33,171 nucleotides of DNA from JAWXCM01 sp034408745. Lineage in GTDB: Bacteria; Acidobacteriota; Terriglobia; Bryobacterales; Bryobacteraceae. Positions 8,801-18,452 of this stretch are shown piece after piece (the first letter of the stretch is position 1; every line of letters starts with the position of its first letter). A program made the position numbers and the translations under genes. The notes beneath the pieces were generated by a model, which was given only the letters and a program-made list of their open reading frames with translations, was not told where the DNA came from and made no database searches. The DNA is taken from contig JAWXCM010000111.1 in NCBI GenBank assembly GCA_034408745.1, positions 1 through 33,171 on the forward strand, written 5' to 3'.

Positions 8801-9289
8801 GGCACCAGGAATCAGCGCCATCAGGCTCTGGTAGTTCCGATAACCAGGAAGTGGGATGTTCTGTAACGTTTGCCCGCTGATTTCGTGGCGCACGTCAGAC
8901 TTGTCAGTCTGCAGCTGGACGGCGCTTGCGGAAACGGTTACCTGTTCGGCGGCCTGGCCGACTTCGAGACGAACCTCGACACGCGTAACGGTATTGGGCG
9001 ACACGTTGATGTCGGTCCGAGTCAAAGTTCGGAAACCAGACGCGATGGCTTTTACGTCGTAAATCCCAGGAAGCACGTTTGAGAACGTGTAGCGGCCCGC
9101 TTCGTCCGAGTTGACTTCGCGGGACGAGCCGGTTTCCTTACTGAGTAGGTTGACTTTAGTGTTTGGGACGACGCTGCCGGTAGGATCTTCGACCGTACCA
9201 ACGACGGATCCATAGAAAACCTGTGCCGCAACCGGCAAACAGGTGGCAAGGAATAGCACTAAGCTAAGCAGCCGTAGTTTTTCTCTCAT
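5891..9289 (-). CDS. Oar-like TonB-dependent outer-membrane protein
   Basis: 1132 residues. It has a signal peptide at residues 1-22 (hydrophobic core, then VAAQ), a carboxypeptidase-regulatory-like Ig domain at about 27-110 (GTVEDPTGSVVPNTKV, GRYTFSNVLPGIYDV), a plug-like region to about 250, and a large beta-barrel rich in alternating aromatics that ends in a terminal Phe (FRFGLRLAF), the usual outer-membrane assembly signal. Proteins of this build are expanded in Acidobacteria and resemble Myxococcus Oar. They are thought to import or secrete large substrates, often oligosaccharides, peptides or proteins, but the cargo cannot be read here. It is divergent from a second member at 9457-12573, and GGGGGTG lies about 11 bases upstream of the start. 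No frameshift is seen. Confidence 0.9.
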   Translation of the reverse strand: MREKLRLLSLVLFLATCLPVAAQVFYGSVVGTVEDPTGSVVPNTKVNLLSKETGSSREVNSDEAGRYTFSNVLPGIYDVKAIASGFRTLTRTDINVSPNTVTRVEVRLEVGQAAEQVTVSASAVQLQTDKSDVRHEISGQTLQNIPLPGYRNYQSLMALIPGASPPAFQNAVVDTPGRALRSFVNGTPTNMNNTLVDGAVNINIWLPHHVAYVQPVESIETVSVSTSSRDAEQGMSGGAAVTVVTKSGTNDLHGTGWWFNNNQHFNSAPTYFRPVNYNKPLAILNIFGGNLGGPIKKDKLFYFFNFERTTERTGIFSNYSVAPADMRAGDFSRYTDFTIIYDPATAPQNNAAARTPFPGNRVPANRFNPIFPNIYNKMPLPNQRSTSGDTLDLVNNYGLAGTLKLNRNQYDTKVNYNISRNFIAWGKYSRMDAPVEGKYPFGDLGGAAIGTEGKGDTTTQIAAGGFTYTFSSTFLTDGVYGYTRMDQAVTIPGLDRNIGLDEWKIPGTNGGRQFANDLRYGSAPQLTGLGFSDLGYTAGWTPVTRAERSYTYRQNFSKLNGAHEFRWGGEIRKMNLTHWQPETANPRGQISFNGGVTAIPGQTVRSPNNFATALLGLVSSYNKSIQYFEMKTREWQYSLYFRDRWQVSRNFTVNLGVQYELYPMLNRDGRGIERWDPATNIASFGGLGGIPMNNGVEINKKMFAPNVGLAYRIGDKWVIRAGYGINYDPLALGRPLRGLYPATLTGSWVPTVSTFGWFNSINEGIPDIATPDLSKGSLVLPNNVDMGPRSPWAGPLHRGYIQSWNFTVERRLPWNMIGNAAYVGTKVVHQFIDRNINSSGPGEDVSTANRPLAKLYGRTIPMNMWDGIGQGKYHSLQTSLNRSFAGGFLAKINYTWSKAMNMADDNGWVGLRSFNWAPAINRNYTLAGYDRTHAFTAGWNYEIPVGKGKKVGLTNSFANAVIGGWKVAGTFIAYSGTPFSVSGSAQSLQAAGNSQTADLIAPAVRLGGKGPGQPYFDPMSFRDPLFSTAAGGAYRFGTMGPNTLRGPGYWQLNPGLFKEWMIRERTRLEFRAEAQNFTNTPIWGNPNAGSASLRLNADGSLNRSVADPIQNFMSITGASAGRQFRFGLRLAF

Positions 9290-9456
9290 TTAGTTTTACA
9301 CCCCCAAAAGCAACAGAGGCACTCATTATCGACCCCAAAGGCGGCAAACGTCAACCATCGCATTTCCTTATGCATTTCCTAACGTTTGTCGCCAGGGTCG
9401 CATTTTCATCTTTTCGCAAACGCTCTGTAACACGAGGTTCCTACACTTTGAAAGAT
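9290..9456. promoter_or_regulatory. Divergent control region between two Oar-like genes
   Basis: This 167-base gap serves both genes. It contains an inverted repeat, GGCGGCAAACGT (9340-9351) and ACGTTTGTCGCC (9382-9393), matching at 11 of 12 positions with a 30-base spacer. Within that spacer is a direct repeat GCATTTCCT at 9360-9368 and 9372-9380. The arrangement suggests a shared operator, but no known binding motif was recognised and no clear -35/-10 pair stands out. Confidence 0.4.
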
Positions 9457-12400
9457 ATGGGTAAACTTCGGTTAGTCCTTTGCATGGCACTCAGCCTGGC
9501 GGCCCTTTGGGCTCAGGCTGACGGGAATAAGGGGCAGATTCTGGGCACGGTAACCGATCCGAATGGCTCGGTGGTGTCGAACGCCTCTGTAACCATAAAA
9601 AACACTGACACCGGTTCGATGCGTGAACTGAAGACAGACTCGGAAGGCAATTACCGCGCGGTGTTGCTGGACCCGGGCGCGTACGAGGTGGCTGCAAAGA
9701 GCACCGGTTTCGCGACGGCGACGGTTCAGGGTGTAGTCCTGACGGTGGGTGGCGCAGTGAGCGCCAATATCGGGCTTAAGGTGGAGAGCACCACGACGAC
9801 CATCGAAGTGGGCGAGTCGCTGATTCAGATCGCGCTGCCTTCGCCCAGCACCAACCTGACGAGCACGCAGATCACGAACCTGCCGATTCTCGGGCGCCGT
9901 TTCCAGGATTTCGCGACGCTGACGCCCGCGGTACAGGTGGACCCGTCACGCGGCCAGCTCTCATTTGTTGGCCAGCGAGGCATCAATTCGAACGTGATGC
10001 TGGACGGCACGGACTACAACCAGCCGTTCTTCGGCGGCATCCGCGGCGGTGAGCGCTCCAACGCCGCGTTCACGATACCGCAGTCCTCCATTCAGGAGTT
10101 CCAGACGGTCACCAGCGGTTACGCCGCTGAGTACGGCCGCTCGACCGGCGGTATTCTCAACGCGATCACGAAGTCCGGCGGTAACGAGATCCGCGGCGAG
10201 GCGTTTTATCAGATCCGTCATCGCGAACTGAGCCTTGAGAATCCGATCCCGATCGTGCTGGCAGGTCGGACGACGCCGACGAAGATCACGCCCAGCGAAA
10301 CGCTGCAGCAGTACGGTGGCGGCGCCGGTGGACCTTTTAAGAAGGACAGGTGGTTCTGGTTTGCGGCTGCTGAATACCAGAAAGTGGATGTGCCCCGTCA
10401 GGTGTTTTTCGCGAACCTGGTGGGTGTGGCGGAAACGCCGGCGAACTCGGCCGCGCTGCAGTTTTTCAAGAGTCAGGAAGGTCCATTCTCACAGACCAAC
10501 AACGCATTCTCGTCGATGGGCCGTACCGACTACCAGTTCAACAAGGGTCATCACCTTTCTCTGCGCTACCAGCACAGCCGCAACGATGCGGAGAACGCGG
10601 TATCGGTGGGCGGCGCGCTCAACCCATTCAGCAACGCCGCTCTGAGCCGCGAAGGTACCGAACGCGACCGCATCCACGGCGGCAGCGCGCAGTACACCCA
10701 CCTGGTCTCGTCGAGCGTCATCAACGACACACGTTTCTCCTGGACCTACGAGCTGCGTCCACGTGAATCGAACTCGACCCTGCCGACTGTGGGCGTTGGC
10801 GTGATCGGTGGCTTCGGAGCGACGAGCTTCCTGCCGACGACACAGGACGACACACGCGTGCAAATCGTGAACGGCCTGAGCATCAACCGTGGCGCCCACA
10901 CGATGAAGGTCGGCTTCGATTACAGCAACCTGTCCACCTTCCAGGCATTCGGGTTTAACCAGTTCGGCTCATTCAGCATCAACGGCACCAACGTGAATAC
11001 GTTGCTGGATCTTCTCTCGCCGGGTGGCGCCATTGCAAATCGCTTCGCCTCTGCCGACGTGGCCAACTACACGCGTCAGGTGGGCAACCTGCTCGCCCAG
11101 TACAAAATGCATCAGATTGCGTTCTACGGGCAGGACTCGTGGCGCGTAAACAACAAGCTGACGCTGGACTTTGGTCTGCGCTGGGAAGGTCAGATCAACC
11201 CGACACCGGACACCACCAACTCAGCGCTGGTACAGCGCGTGGCGAACGGCAGCTACCCGCTGGGCAAGCTGGATCCTGGCAACATTCCGAACGCTCTGAA
11301 CCAGTGGAGTCCGCGCTTCGGCTTCGCCTGGAGCCCAGTTTCGACGGGCCGCCGCGTGGTGGTTCGCGGACACACGGGTCTGTTCTACGCAGCCTCTCCG
11401 ATGATTCTGTTCTCTTCGGCCACCAACTACTTCCGCAATCCGGCCGGTGACGCGTCCATCCAGATCACGCCCAACACGGCAACCGGAGAAACGGTGTACG
11501 ACATCTTCCGCGCGGTTGGCTACGACCTGAATCAGGGATCGCTTGCCAGCCTGCCGATTATTCCGATCGATGTGGTGCAGCGCGCAGCGGCGTACCGCTC
11601 CGGTCTGCCGACCACGGGCACGGTGGATCCGATGATCGGAACCTCGCCCGTCGTCATAGCTCCCGGCTTCAGGAACCCGACTTCCTTCCAGGTGGGCCTC
11701 GGCACGGAAAGCGAACTGTTCCGGAACTTCGTCGCCGGTGTTCAGTTCAATTACGTGAATACGAGCCGGCTGCAGCGCAATCGCGACTGGAATCTGCCAG
11801 TGCCGACGGTTCGCGCCGGTGACCAGCGCCCGATTTATAGCCGCAACAACCGGCCCGTGCCGACGCTGGGAACCTATACGGTCCGTGAGAGCACGGCTCG
11901 CTCCATGTACCGCGGCATGACGCTGCAGGCGCAGTATCGGGTGAAGCGCTTCCAGTTCGGCGCCAACTACACGCTGTCGGAAACGTTCTCGGATTCCGAC
12001 CTGGAACGCGATGCCGGCGGCGTCGATTACCAGAACGTGTATGACCTGAAGTCGGATTACAACTACTCTCGTCTGGATGCGCGGCACCTGTTCAACACCT
12101 ACGGCGTGGTTACGCTGCCGTGGGGCTTCGACCTTTCGGCCACGAACCGGTCGCGCAGCGGGGTGCCTTTGAACGCGATTGTCGGCGTTGATGCGAATAC
12201 CGACAACTCAAACACGGACCGGCCTTTCCGCTCTCCGGGAGTGGTGTTCCAGCGCAACGCATTCCGCAACCGGGGTATCACGCAGACCGACTTCCGGCTG
12301 CTGAAGAGCTTCCCGATGGGCGAGCGGCGCCGGCTCCAGTTCTCGATGGAAATCTTCAACGTCTTTAACAGCGAGAACGTGGTTTTCAACTCGCCGACGG

Positions 12401-12573
12401 GCGGCGGGACGGTGGCCAACTACGGACTCGGAGTGAATGCCGACGGCTCCGCGGCTGTAGTCAACCCCAACTTTATGTTGCTGAAGAACGCCGCGGGCCT
12501 GTACAACGCCGCTACCACCACCCAGCAGTCCAGCCCTCTGCAGGTCCAGTTCGGTGCCCGCTTCTTCTTTTAA
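9457..12573 (+). CDS. Oar-like TonB-dependent outer-membrane protein
   Basis: 1038 residues from ATG 9457, chosen because the signal peptide (MGKLRLVLCMALSLAALWAQ) begins there; the frame is open from 9370 but that extension is not signal-like. After the signal come a carboxypeptidase-regulatory-like domain (about 26-110: GTVTDPNGSVVSNASVTIKN, GNYRAVLLDPGAYEV), a plug-like domain (NLPILGRRFQDF; GYAAEYGRSTGGILNAITKSGG) and a long beta-barrel ending in ARFFF. It has the same architecture as the divergent 1132-residue protein, but the sequences differ throughout, so they are distant paralogues rather than a recent duplication. It probably moves a large substrate across the outer membrane; the cargo is unknown. 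A strong terminator follows. Confidence 0.9.
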   Translation: MGKLRLVLCMALSLAALWAQADGNKGQILGTVTDPNGSVVSNASVTIKNTDTGSMRELKTDSEGNYRAVLLDPGAYEVAAKSTGFATATVQGVVLTVGGAVSANIGLKVESTTTTIEVGESLIQIALPSPSTNLTSTQITNLPILGRRFQDFATLTPAVQVDPSRGQLSFVGQRGINSNVMLDGTDYNQPFFGGIRGGERSNAAFTIPQSSIQEFQTVTSGYAAEYGRSTGGILNAITKSGGNEIRGEAFYQIRHRELSLENPIPIVLAGRTTPTKITPSETLQQYGGGAGGPFKKDRWFWFAAAEYQKVDVPRQVFFANLVGVAETPANSAALQFFKSQEGPFSQTNNAFSSMGRTDYQFNKGHHLSLRYQHSRNDAENAVSVGGALNPFSNAALSREGTERDRIHGGSAQYTHLVSSSVINDTRFSWTYELRPRESNSTLPTVGVGVIGGFGATSFLPTTQDDTRVQIVNGLSINRGAHTMKVGFDYSNLSTFQAFGFNQFGSFSINGTNVNTLLDLLSPGGAIANRFASADVANYTRQVGNLLAQYKMHQIAFYGQDSWRVNNKLTLDFGLRWEGQINPTPDTTNSALVQRVANGSYPLGKLDPGNIPNALNQWSPRFGFAWSPVSTGRRVVVRGHTGLFYAASPMILFSSATNYFRNPAGDASIQITPNTATGETVYDIFRAVGYDLNQGSLASLPIIPIDVVQRAAAYRSGLPTTGTVDPMIGTSPVVIAPGFRNPTSFQVGLGTESELFRNFVAGVQFNYVNTSRLQRNRDWNLPVPTVRAGDQRPIYSRNNRPVPTLGTYTVRESTARSMYRGMTLQAQYRVKRFQFGANYTLSETFSDSDLERDAGGVDYQNVYDLKSDYNYSRLDARHLFNTYGVVTLPWGFDLSATNRSRSGVPLNAIVGVDANTDNSNTDRPFRSPGVVFQRNAFRNRGITQTDFRLLKSFPMGERRRLQFSMEIFNVFNSENVVFNSPTGGGTVANYGLGVNADGSAAVVNPNFMLLKNAAGLYNAATTTQQSSPLQVQFGARFFF

Positions 12574-12594
12574 CGGGATCGCTTGTTCGAAGAA

Positions 12595-12637
12595 TACGGG
12601 GCAGGCCGGGATATTCCGGTCTGCCCCGTACCTTTTT
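12595..12637 (+). terminator. Rho-independent terminator
   Basis: A 15-pair stem (12595-12609 with 12616-12630, one G-T pair), loop GATATT, then CC and a run of six T at 12633-12638. It lies 21 bases after the stop of the Oar-like gene. Confidence 0.9.
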
Positions 12638-12719
12638 TATGGTTCCACCTCGTCTGATCTTCGGGGGAATCCAGCGGACAGCCGGATTTCAGCGTAGTAT
12701 TAGGTTAGGAGGCGTTCCG

Positions 12720-13724
12720 ATGTCGTTCTACAGGGCAGCATTACTGGTTGCGGTGAGCTTAGGCGCCGCTTGCGCTCAGGACGTCATTTCCGCCAAATCG
12801 GGAATGATCCACTACACGGAAGGCGTCGTCACGCTGGACGGTGTGGAAGTGGTCAAGAAAAACTCCGCCGACTTTCCTGCCATGAAGGAAGGCGCTGAGC
12901 TTAAGACTACAATGGGCCGCGCGGAGGTTCTGCTCAGCCCCGGCGTTTTCATGCGCGTTGCGGAGAACAGCGGCGTCCGCCTTGTTAAGAACGATATTCT
13001 GGACACGCAGCTCGGCATCACTGGCGGCTCGCTGCTGATCGAAGTCAGTGAAGCCGAGAAGAACTCGGCGCTGAGCGTTGCGGTCGGCGAGACCAAACTG
13101 GATCTGGGCAGGCGCGGCCTCTATCGCATTGACTTCAGCCCGGCTCAGGTGCGCGTGTACAACGGCTCGGCACTTGCCGTTGCAGGCGGCCAGACCGTAA
13201 CCGTGAAGGAAGGCAAGGAAGCGACCCTGAACACGGCGGTCATCGTTCAGTCGAAGTTCGACAAGGAAGAGACCGATGCGTTCTACCGCTGGGCGTCCCG
13301 CCGGTCGGGCTACATCGCCTCGGCGAACCTCTCCGCCGCCAAACGCACTTACGATAACGGCACTTCCATGGCGTACAGCAACTGGATGTACAACCCGTAC
13401 TTCGGTATGTTCACTTACATGCCGTACCGCGGTTTGTATCACAGCCCCTTCGGCTATTCCTACTTCAGCCCCGGCGCCGTGGCCAATGTGTTTTACCGGC
13501 CCGTCTACAATTCTCCGTCCTCCGGCGGCTTCGGCGGTGGTGGCATGGACGCCGGACGCGGCATGTCCGACATGGGCGGTCGCAGCAGCGGCGGTTCCTA
13601 TAGCAGCGGCAGCACGATGTCAGCCCCGGCAGTCTCGAGCGCACCGGCAGCAGCCGCAGCTGGCGCCCGCGGTGGTGACGGCGGCGGCGGTGGTGGTGGT
13701 CGCGGTGCCGGCGGTGGTCGCTAA
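12720..13724 (+). CDS. Secreted FecR-domain protein with Gly-rich tail
   Basis: 334 residues. The start at 12720 is set by AGGAGG at 12707-12712 (7-base spacing) and by the signal peptide MSFYRAALLVAVSLGAACAQ. The middle resembles a FecR domain: EGAELKTTMGRAEVLLSPGVFMRV, then GGSLLIEV, then VRVYNGSALAV and a GQTVTV segment. The C-terminal third is Tyr/Phe- then Gly/Ser-rich low complexity ending in a Gly/Arg-rich tail. In Acidobacteria such stand-alone FecR proteins are common exported proteins of unclear role. No sigma factor is nearby, so classical FecI/FecR signalling is unlikely. It is first in a plus-strand gene run; the RNase gene follows 37 bases later. Confidence 0.75.
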   Translation: MSFYRAALLVAVSLGAACAQDVISAKSGMIHYTEGVVTLDGVEVVKKNSADFPAMKEGAELKTTMGRAEVLLSPGVFMRVAENSGVRLVKNDILDTQLGITGGSLLIEVSEAEKNSALSVAVGETKLDLGRRGLYRIDFSPAQVRVYNGSALAVAGGQTVTVKEGKEATLNTAVIVQSKFDKEETDAFYRWASRRSGYIASANLSAAKRTYDNGTSMAYSNWMYNPYFGMFTYMPYRGLYHSPFGYSYFSPGAVANVFYRPVYNSPSSGGFGGGGMDAGRGMSDMGGRSSGGSYSSGSTMSAPAVSSAPAAAAAGARGGDGGGGGGGRGAGGGR

Positions 13725-13761
13725 GTAGCTACTTTCGGTCCGGCGTGCCATGCTGAGTTTG

Positions 13762-15170
13762 ATGAAGCTCACATTTTGGGGCGCCGCACAGACAGTAACC
13801 GGTTCGATGCACCTGGTGGAAGCCGGGGGCGCAAACTACCTCCTCGACTGCGGCACCTACCAGGGTCGCCGCCGTGAGGCTCGCGAGATCAACAGTCATC
13901 TTCCCTTCCCGGCCCGCTCCGTGCGGGCCGTTGTTCTTTCCCACGCACATATCGACCACTCAGGCAATCTGCCTTCGCTGGTGAAGAACGGCTTCGACGG
14001 ACCCATCTGGACGTCTCCAGCTACCGCCGATCTGTGCGAGCCCATGCTGCTGGACTCAGCCCACATCCAGGAGAAAGACGCCGAGTTCGTCAACAAGCAC
14101 GCGTGGCGCAAGAAGGCTTTGCTGGGGACCGATTCGAAGGAGGCAGTCGAGCCCGTCTACAGTACGCCGGACGTAGAGAAACTGCTCCCACTGATGCGCC
14201 GCGTGTTGCTGCACATGCCGACGGAGATCGGCGAAGGGGTGACCTACGAGTCGTTCGACGCCGGACACATGCTGGGGTCGACCATAGTGGCCCTCAATAT
14301 CGAGGAGGGCGAACGCAAAGTTCGACTGGTGTTCTCAGGCGATGTCGGCAGACCGAACCTGCCGATCATTCCCGACCCCGAACCGTGCCCCGCGGCGGAT
14401 TACCTGATCATGGAGAGCACGTACGGCGACCGGCTTCACCAGGATCTGGGCCGGGTGGCGGACCGGCTCGCGGACACCATCAACCGCACGGCCGCCCGGG
14501 GCGGAAAAATCGTGGTGCCGGCGTTCGCCGTCGGCCGGACGCAGCAACTGGTGTATGTTCTGAACCAGCTCGCCGAAGCCAAACGAATTCCCAATCTGCC
14601 TGTCTTTGTCGACAGCCCGCTCGCGGTTAAAGCCACCAGCGTGTTTCGCTCTCACCAGGAGGCTTACGATGCCGAGGCATCGAGCGATGTTGCCCGCGGT
14701 GACGATCCATTCATGTTCGGACGGCTGAAGTACATTCAGGACGTCCAGGAATCGAAAGCGCTGAATGATTTGCGTGGACCTTATGTGGTGATTTCGGCAT
14801 CGGGGATGTGTGAAGCGGGCAGAATTCTGCATCATCTGAAGAATTCCGTGGAAGACCCGAGAAACACAGTGTTGATCACTGGGTTTCAGGCCGAGCATAC
14901 GCTGGGACGGAAAATCGTCGACGGGCAGAAAGAAATCCCAATCTTCGGCGAGCCGTACCGGTTGCGTGCCGAAGTTGTGAAACTGAATGAATTGAGCGGC
15001 CACGCCGACCAGCGTGAGCTGCTTCTCTGGCTGAAGCCCGCCGTTAAGGGCCTAAAGCGAATCTTCCTCGTGCATGGCGAGCTACAGGCACAAACCACGC
15101 TGGCCCGCGCCATTGAGGAACAATACGGCGTGCCGGTTACCATTCCGGCTCGTGGAGAGAGCTTCCCTTT

Positions 15171-15174
<4 letters not shown>
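13762..15174 (+). CDS. Metallo-beta-lactamase/beta-CASP ribonuclease
   Basis: 470 residues, an RNase of the CPSF73/TTHA0252 type. Zinc-site motifs are in order: HAHIDHSG (61-68), His in DAGHMLGS, Asp in FSGDVGR, the beta-CASP segment VISASGMCEAGRILHHL, the C-terminal SGHADQREL histidine and a final FLVHGE. Such cytoplasmic enzymes degrade or process RNA by endo- and 5'-exonuclease activity. The start is placed at ATG 13762 because family members begin with a short M-K/R-hydrophobic strand followed by GAA..VTGS; an in-frame ATG at 13750 would add four residues, and neither has a clear ribosome binding site. Its stop overlaps the next gene by four bases (GTGA), so the two are probably translationally coupled. 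Confidence 0.9.
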
Positions 15175-16100
<926 letters not shown>

Positions 16101-16109
16101 TGGCTGCGT

Positions 16110-16556
16110 TTGCGTTGGCGCAGATTAATTAATGTGGCCAGGCTGGTGGCGCCTCTGGACGACCCGCGGATCCCCGCATTTGTAGCCGGGCTCGACCCGG
16201 TGAACGCGGCTGCGGAATCGGCTCCCGAGTTCATCTGGCGCCTGAAGTCCGACAGCGGCAATGCCACGGATGTCGAGTTTGACGGCGACCCGCTGACCAT
16301 TGTAAACATGTCAGTCTGGACGTCTCCCGAGGCGCTGCGGGATTTCATGTATGCCGCTCCGCACGCGGCATTTCTGAGGGACCGCAGGCGCTGGTTCGAG
16401 AAGATGGATGCCCCGCATACCTGCCTGTGGTGGGTTCCCGCGGGCCACCGTCCGACAGCGGCCGAGGGTCGCGAAAGGCTGCTGCATTTCTGGGAATATG
16501 GTGCGACGGAGCGCGCCTTTTCCTCTTCGAGACTTTTCCCCGCTCCCGACGCCTGA
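16110..16556 (+). CDS. DUF3291 family protein, N-terminal frame disrupted
   Basis: A small cytoplasmic protein of the DUF3291 family, whose function is unknown. Family marks are APLDDPRIPAFVAGLDPVNA, FIWRLKSDSGNAT, IVNMSVW, RWFEKM and WWVPAGHRPT. The usual N-terminus (MAAFALAQINVARL) is present but split. It begins at ATG 16100, overlapping the proline dehydrogenase stop, and hits TAA at 16130 after MAAFALAQIN. The rest continues in another frame at INVARL. The cause is a 4-base tandem duplication: ATTAATTAAT at 16124-16133 where ATTAAT would restore the frame. The body could still be made from TTG 16110 or GTG 16134, so it is listed as coding with doubt. Sequencing error cannot be excluded. 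Confidence 0.75.
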   Translation: MRWRRLINVARLVAPLDDPRIPAFVAGLDPVNAAAESAPEFIWRLKSDSGNATDVEFDGDPLTIVNMSVWTSPEALRDFMYAAPHAAFLRDRRRWFEKMDAPHTCLWWVPAGHRPTAAEGRERLLHFWEYGATERAFSSSRLFPAPDA

Positions 16557-16569
16557 TACACTGCCTGGC

Positions 16570-17493
16570 ATGAGGCTCCTTGTTGCCGCAGTGGTGGCCG
16601 CTTCGCTGCTGGCCAATGCTCAGGATGTGCCGCGTCCAAAGATTACCGGAGTCGCGCACATCGCCCTTTATGTGAAGGATGTTGAGAAGGCCCGCAATTT
16701 CTATACAGGATTGCTCGGGTACCAGGAGGTGTTCGACCTGAAGAATCCCGACGGCAGCCTGTCCATGACATTCGTCAAGGTGAACGAACGCCAGTACATT
16801 GAGCTCTCGCCGGAGCGCACGCCCGACTCGGACCGCTTGAATCACATTTCCATCGAGGTTGACGATGCCGAAGCAATGCGGAAATACCTGGCGTCGAAGG
16901 GCGTCAAAGTACCCGAGAAGGTGGGCCGCGGGCGCATCGGTAATGCAAATTTTAATATCAAGGACCCGGCGGGCCACACAGTAGAGATCGTCGAGTATCT
17001 GCCTGATGGATGGTCCGTGCGCGACAAGGGCAAGGCCGTGCCGGCGAGCCGCGTGTCTACGGGCATGATGCATGTCGGCATCATCGTCAATTCGCTGGAA
17101 CCGGAGATGAAGTTCTATCGCGAGGTGCTCGGGTTCGAGGAGACGTGGCGCGGGTCGAGGGACGGGAAGGTTCTGAGCTGGGTCAACATGCGCGTCCCCG
17201 ACGGTGAGGATTACATTGAGCTGATGCTGCACGATCCTGTCCCCGAGCCGACAAAGCGCGGGACCGCCCATCATATTTGTTTGTCTGTACCCGATATTGA
17301 GAAGTCGCTGGCCGCGATACAGCCCCGTGCCGGTGCCACGGGTTATACCAGGCCGCTGGAAATTCGCACGGGCGTGAATCGCAAACGGCAGATGAATTTG
17401 TACGACCCCGACGGGACTCGGACGGAGCTTATGGAGCCGCATACCGTCGACGGAAAGCCGACGCCGCCCGCTACGGCCCCGTGGTTTAAATAG
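16570..17493 (+). CDS. Secreted two-domain VOC (glyoxalase-fold) protein
   Basis: 307 residues from ATG 16570, selected because it opens a signal peptide (MRLLVAAVVAASLLANAQ). Two vicinal-oxygen-chelate modules follow. Module 1 (about 25-150) shows GVAHIALYVKD, QYIELSP, NHISIEV and HTVEIVEY; module 2 (about 165-290) shows MMHVGIIVN, DYIELML, HHICLSV and DPDGTRTELMEP. His and Glu residues sit at the positions that bind the divalent metal in glyoxalase I and ring-cleaving dioxygenases. The exact reaction cannot be inferred, and export to the periplasm is unusual for a glyoxalase. It starts 13 bases after the DUF3291 stop, so it is probably last in this operon, and it converges with a DUF29 gene two bases beyond its stop. 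Confidence 0.8.
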   Translation: MRLLVAAVVAASLLANAQDVPRPKITGVAHIALYVKDVEKARNFYTGLLGYQEVFDLKNPDGSLSMTFVKVNERQYIELSPERTPDSDRLNHISIEVDDAEAMRKYLASKGVKVPEKVGRGRIGNANFNIKDPAGHTVEIVEYLPDGWSVRDKGKAVPASRVSTGMMHVGIIVNSLEPEMKFYREVLGFEETWRGSRDGKVLSWVNMRVPDGEDYIELMLHDPVPEPTKRGTAHHICLSVPDIEKSLAAIQPRAGATGYTRPLEIRTGVNRKRQMNLYDPDGTRTELMEPHTVDGKPTPPATAPWFK

Positions 17494-17495
17494 GC

Positions 17496-17948
17496 TCAGT
17501 CCGGGAAGAACGTCCGATCCAGAATCTGGTCCAGCGTCCAGAGGCACTCACTCGGAAATGACGCTGCTGGCAGGCCACTTTCATCGACAGCCCCTGCGAC
17601 GGCTTTCGGGTAAACTTCGGCAAGAGCACCAGGCAGGAACCGACGCAGACTCGGGGATTCCTCAAGCGCTTCAAGCAACTCCCCACGTTGATTTTGAATC
17701 GACGTGCGCCAGCTGCGCTCACCGAAATCCCGGCGATACTCCGGCTGAAAATGCCATTTGAGCAGGTGAATGAGTATCTGTTTAATGCGGCTGCGAACTT
17801 CGCGGCGGTCGTGTCGACCCAAATCCTCGACCTCCTCGGCGAGAGCCTCAAGGTCGATCGTAGAGAAATCGCCATTGCGGATCTTTTCCGCGGTTTCGCG
17901 GGTCCACTCGAAGAAATCCGTTTCGCAGGAGTCTTTGACGGTGGGCAT
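17496..17948 (-). CDS. DUF29 family protein (copy 1)
   Basis: 150 residues, mostly alpha-helical, no signal peptide. Typical DUF29 features are DFFEWTRETAEKIR near the start, ALAEEVEDLGRHDRREV, then a helix with LLIHLLKWHFQPEYR-like content, SWRTSIQNQR and the closing PSECLWTLDQILD. The molecular function of DUF29 is unknown. The start ATG has an AAGGA motif about ten bases upstream within a leader shared with copy 2. Compared with copy 2 the first 30 residues are nearly identical while the C-terminal half differs much more, with a Pro/Ala-rich insert (GALAEVYPKAVAGAVDE). Confidence 0.8.
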   Translation of the reverse strand: MPTVKDSCETDFFEWTRETAEKIRNGDFSTIDLEALAEEVEDLGRHDRREVRSRIKQILIHLLKWHFQPEYRRDFGERSWRTSIQNQRGELLEALEESPSLRRFLPGALAEVYPKAVAGAVDESGLPAASFPSECLWTLDQILDRTFFPD

Positions 17949-17996
17949 ACTGCCATTATCCTTCTGTTTGAGGCCGCCCGTGCAGAGGAAACAGGC

Positions 17997-18452
17997 TCAG
18001 TCCTCGGGGAAAAAGTCTTCATCGAGGATCTGCTCCAGCGTCCATTGGCACTCCGTTGGGAAGGCAATCAGTGACAGTCCGGTCTGACTGGCTGCACGCT
18101 TTCTCGCTCGACCGAATTCCATTTGCCAGTTCTCCAGCACAAACCTCCGCAGACTGGGGGACGCCACGAAGATACGTTCGAGCGCGTCGCGCTGATTGTC
18201 GATCGACTGTCGCCAACTGGCTTCGCCGACGCGCTTTCGGTACTCAGCCTGATACCGCCACTTGAGCAGGTGAAGCAGTAACTGAAATAGCCGCCGAAGA
18301 GCTTCCCGCTGATCGCGACTGCCCAAACTTTCGACCTCCTCCGCAAGAGTCTCCAGGTCGATGGCGCTAAATGACCCCTGCCGGATCTTTTCCGCGGTTT
18401 CGCGGGTCCACTCGAAGAAGTCCGTTTCGTAGGAGTCTTTGACGGTGGGCAT
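17997..18452 (-). CDS. DUF29 family protein (copy 2)
   Basis: 151 residues from ATG 18452. The frame extends upstream to 18587, but the shared start and leader with copy 1 set the start here. It has the same pattern as copy 1: DFFEWTRETAEKIR, TLAEEVESLGSRDQREAL, LLLHLLKWRYQAEYR, SWRQSIDNQRDALE, and FPTECQWTLEQILDEDFF at the end. It is a soluble helical protein of unknown function. It lies 70 bases downstream of the parvulin lipoprotein gene on the same strand, so it may be transcribed by read-through or from a promoter inside the duplicated leader. Confidence 0.8.
   Translation of the reverse strand: MPTVKDSYETDFFEWTRETAEKIRQGSFSAIDLETLAEEVESLGSRDQREALRRLFQLLLHLLKWRYQAEYRKRVGEASWRQSIDNQRDALERIFVASPSLRRFVLENWQMEFGRARKRAASQTGLSLIAFPTECQWTLEQILDEDFFPED

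Noticed and set aside
11221..12087. 288-codon minus-strand frame within the second Oar-like gene
   Set aside because: Antisense shadow with no recognised motif.
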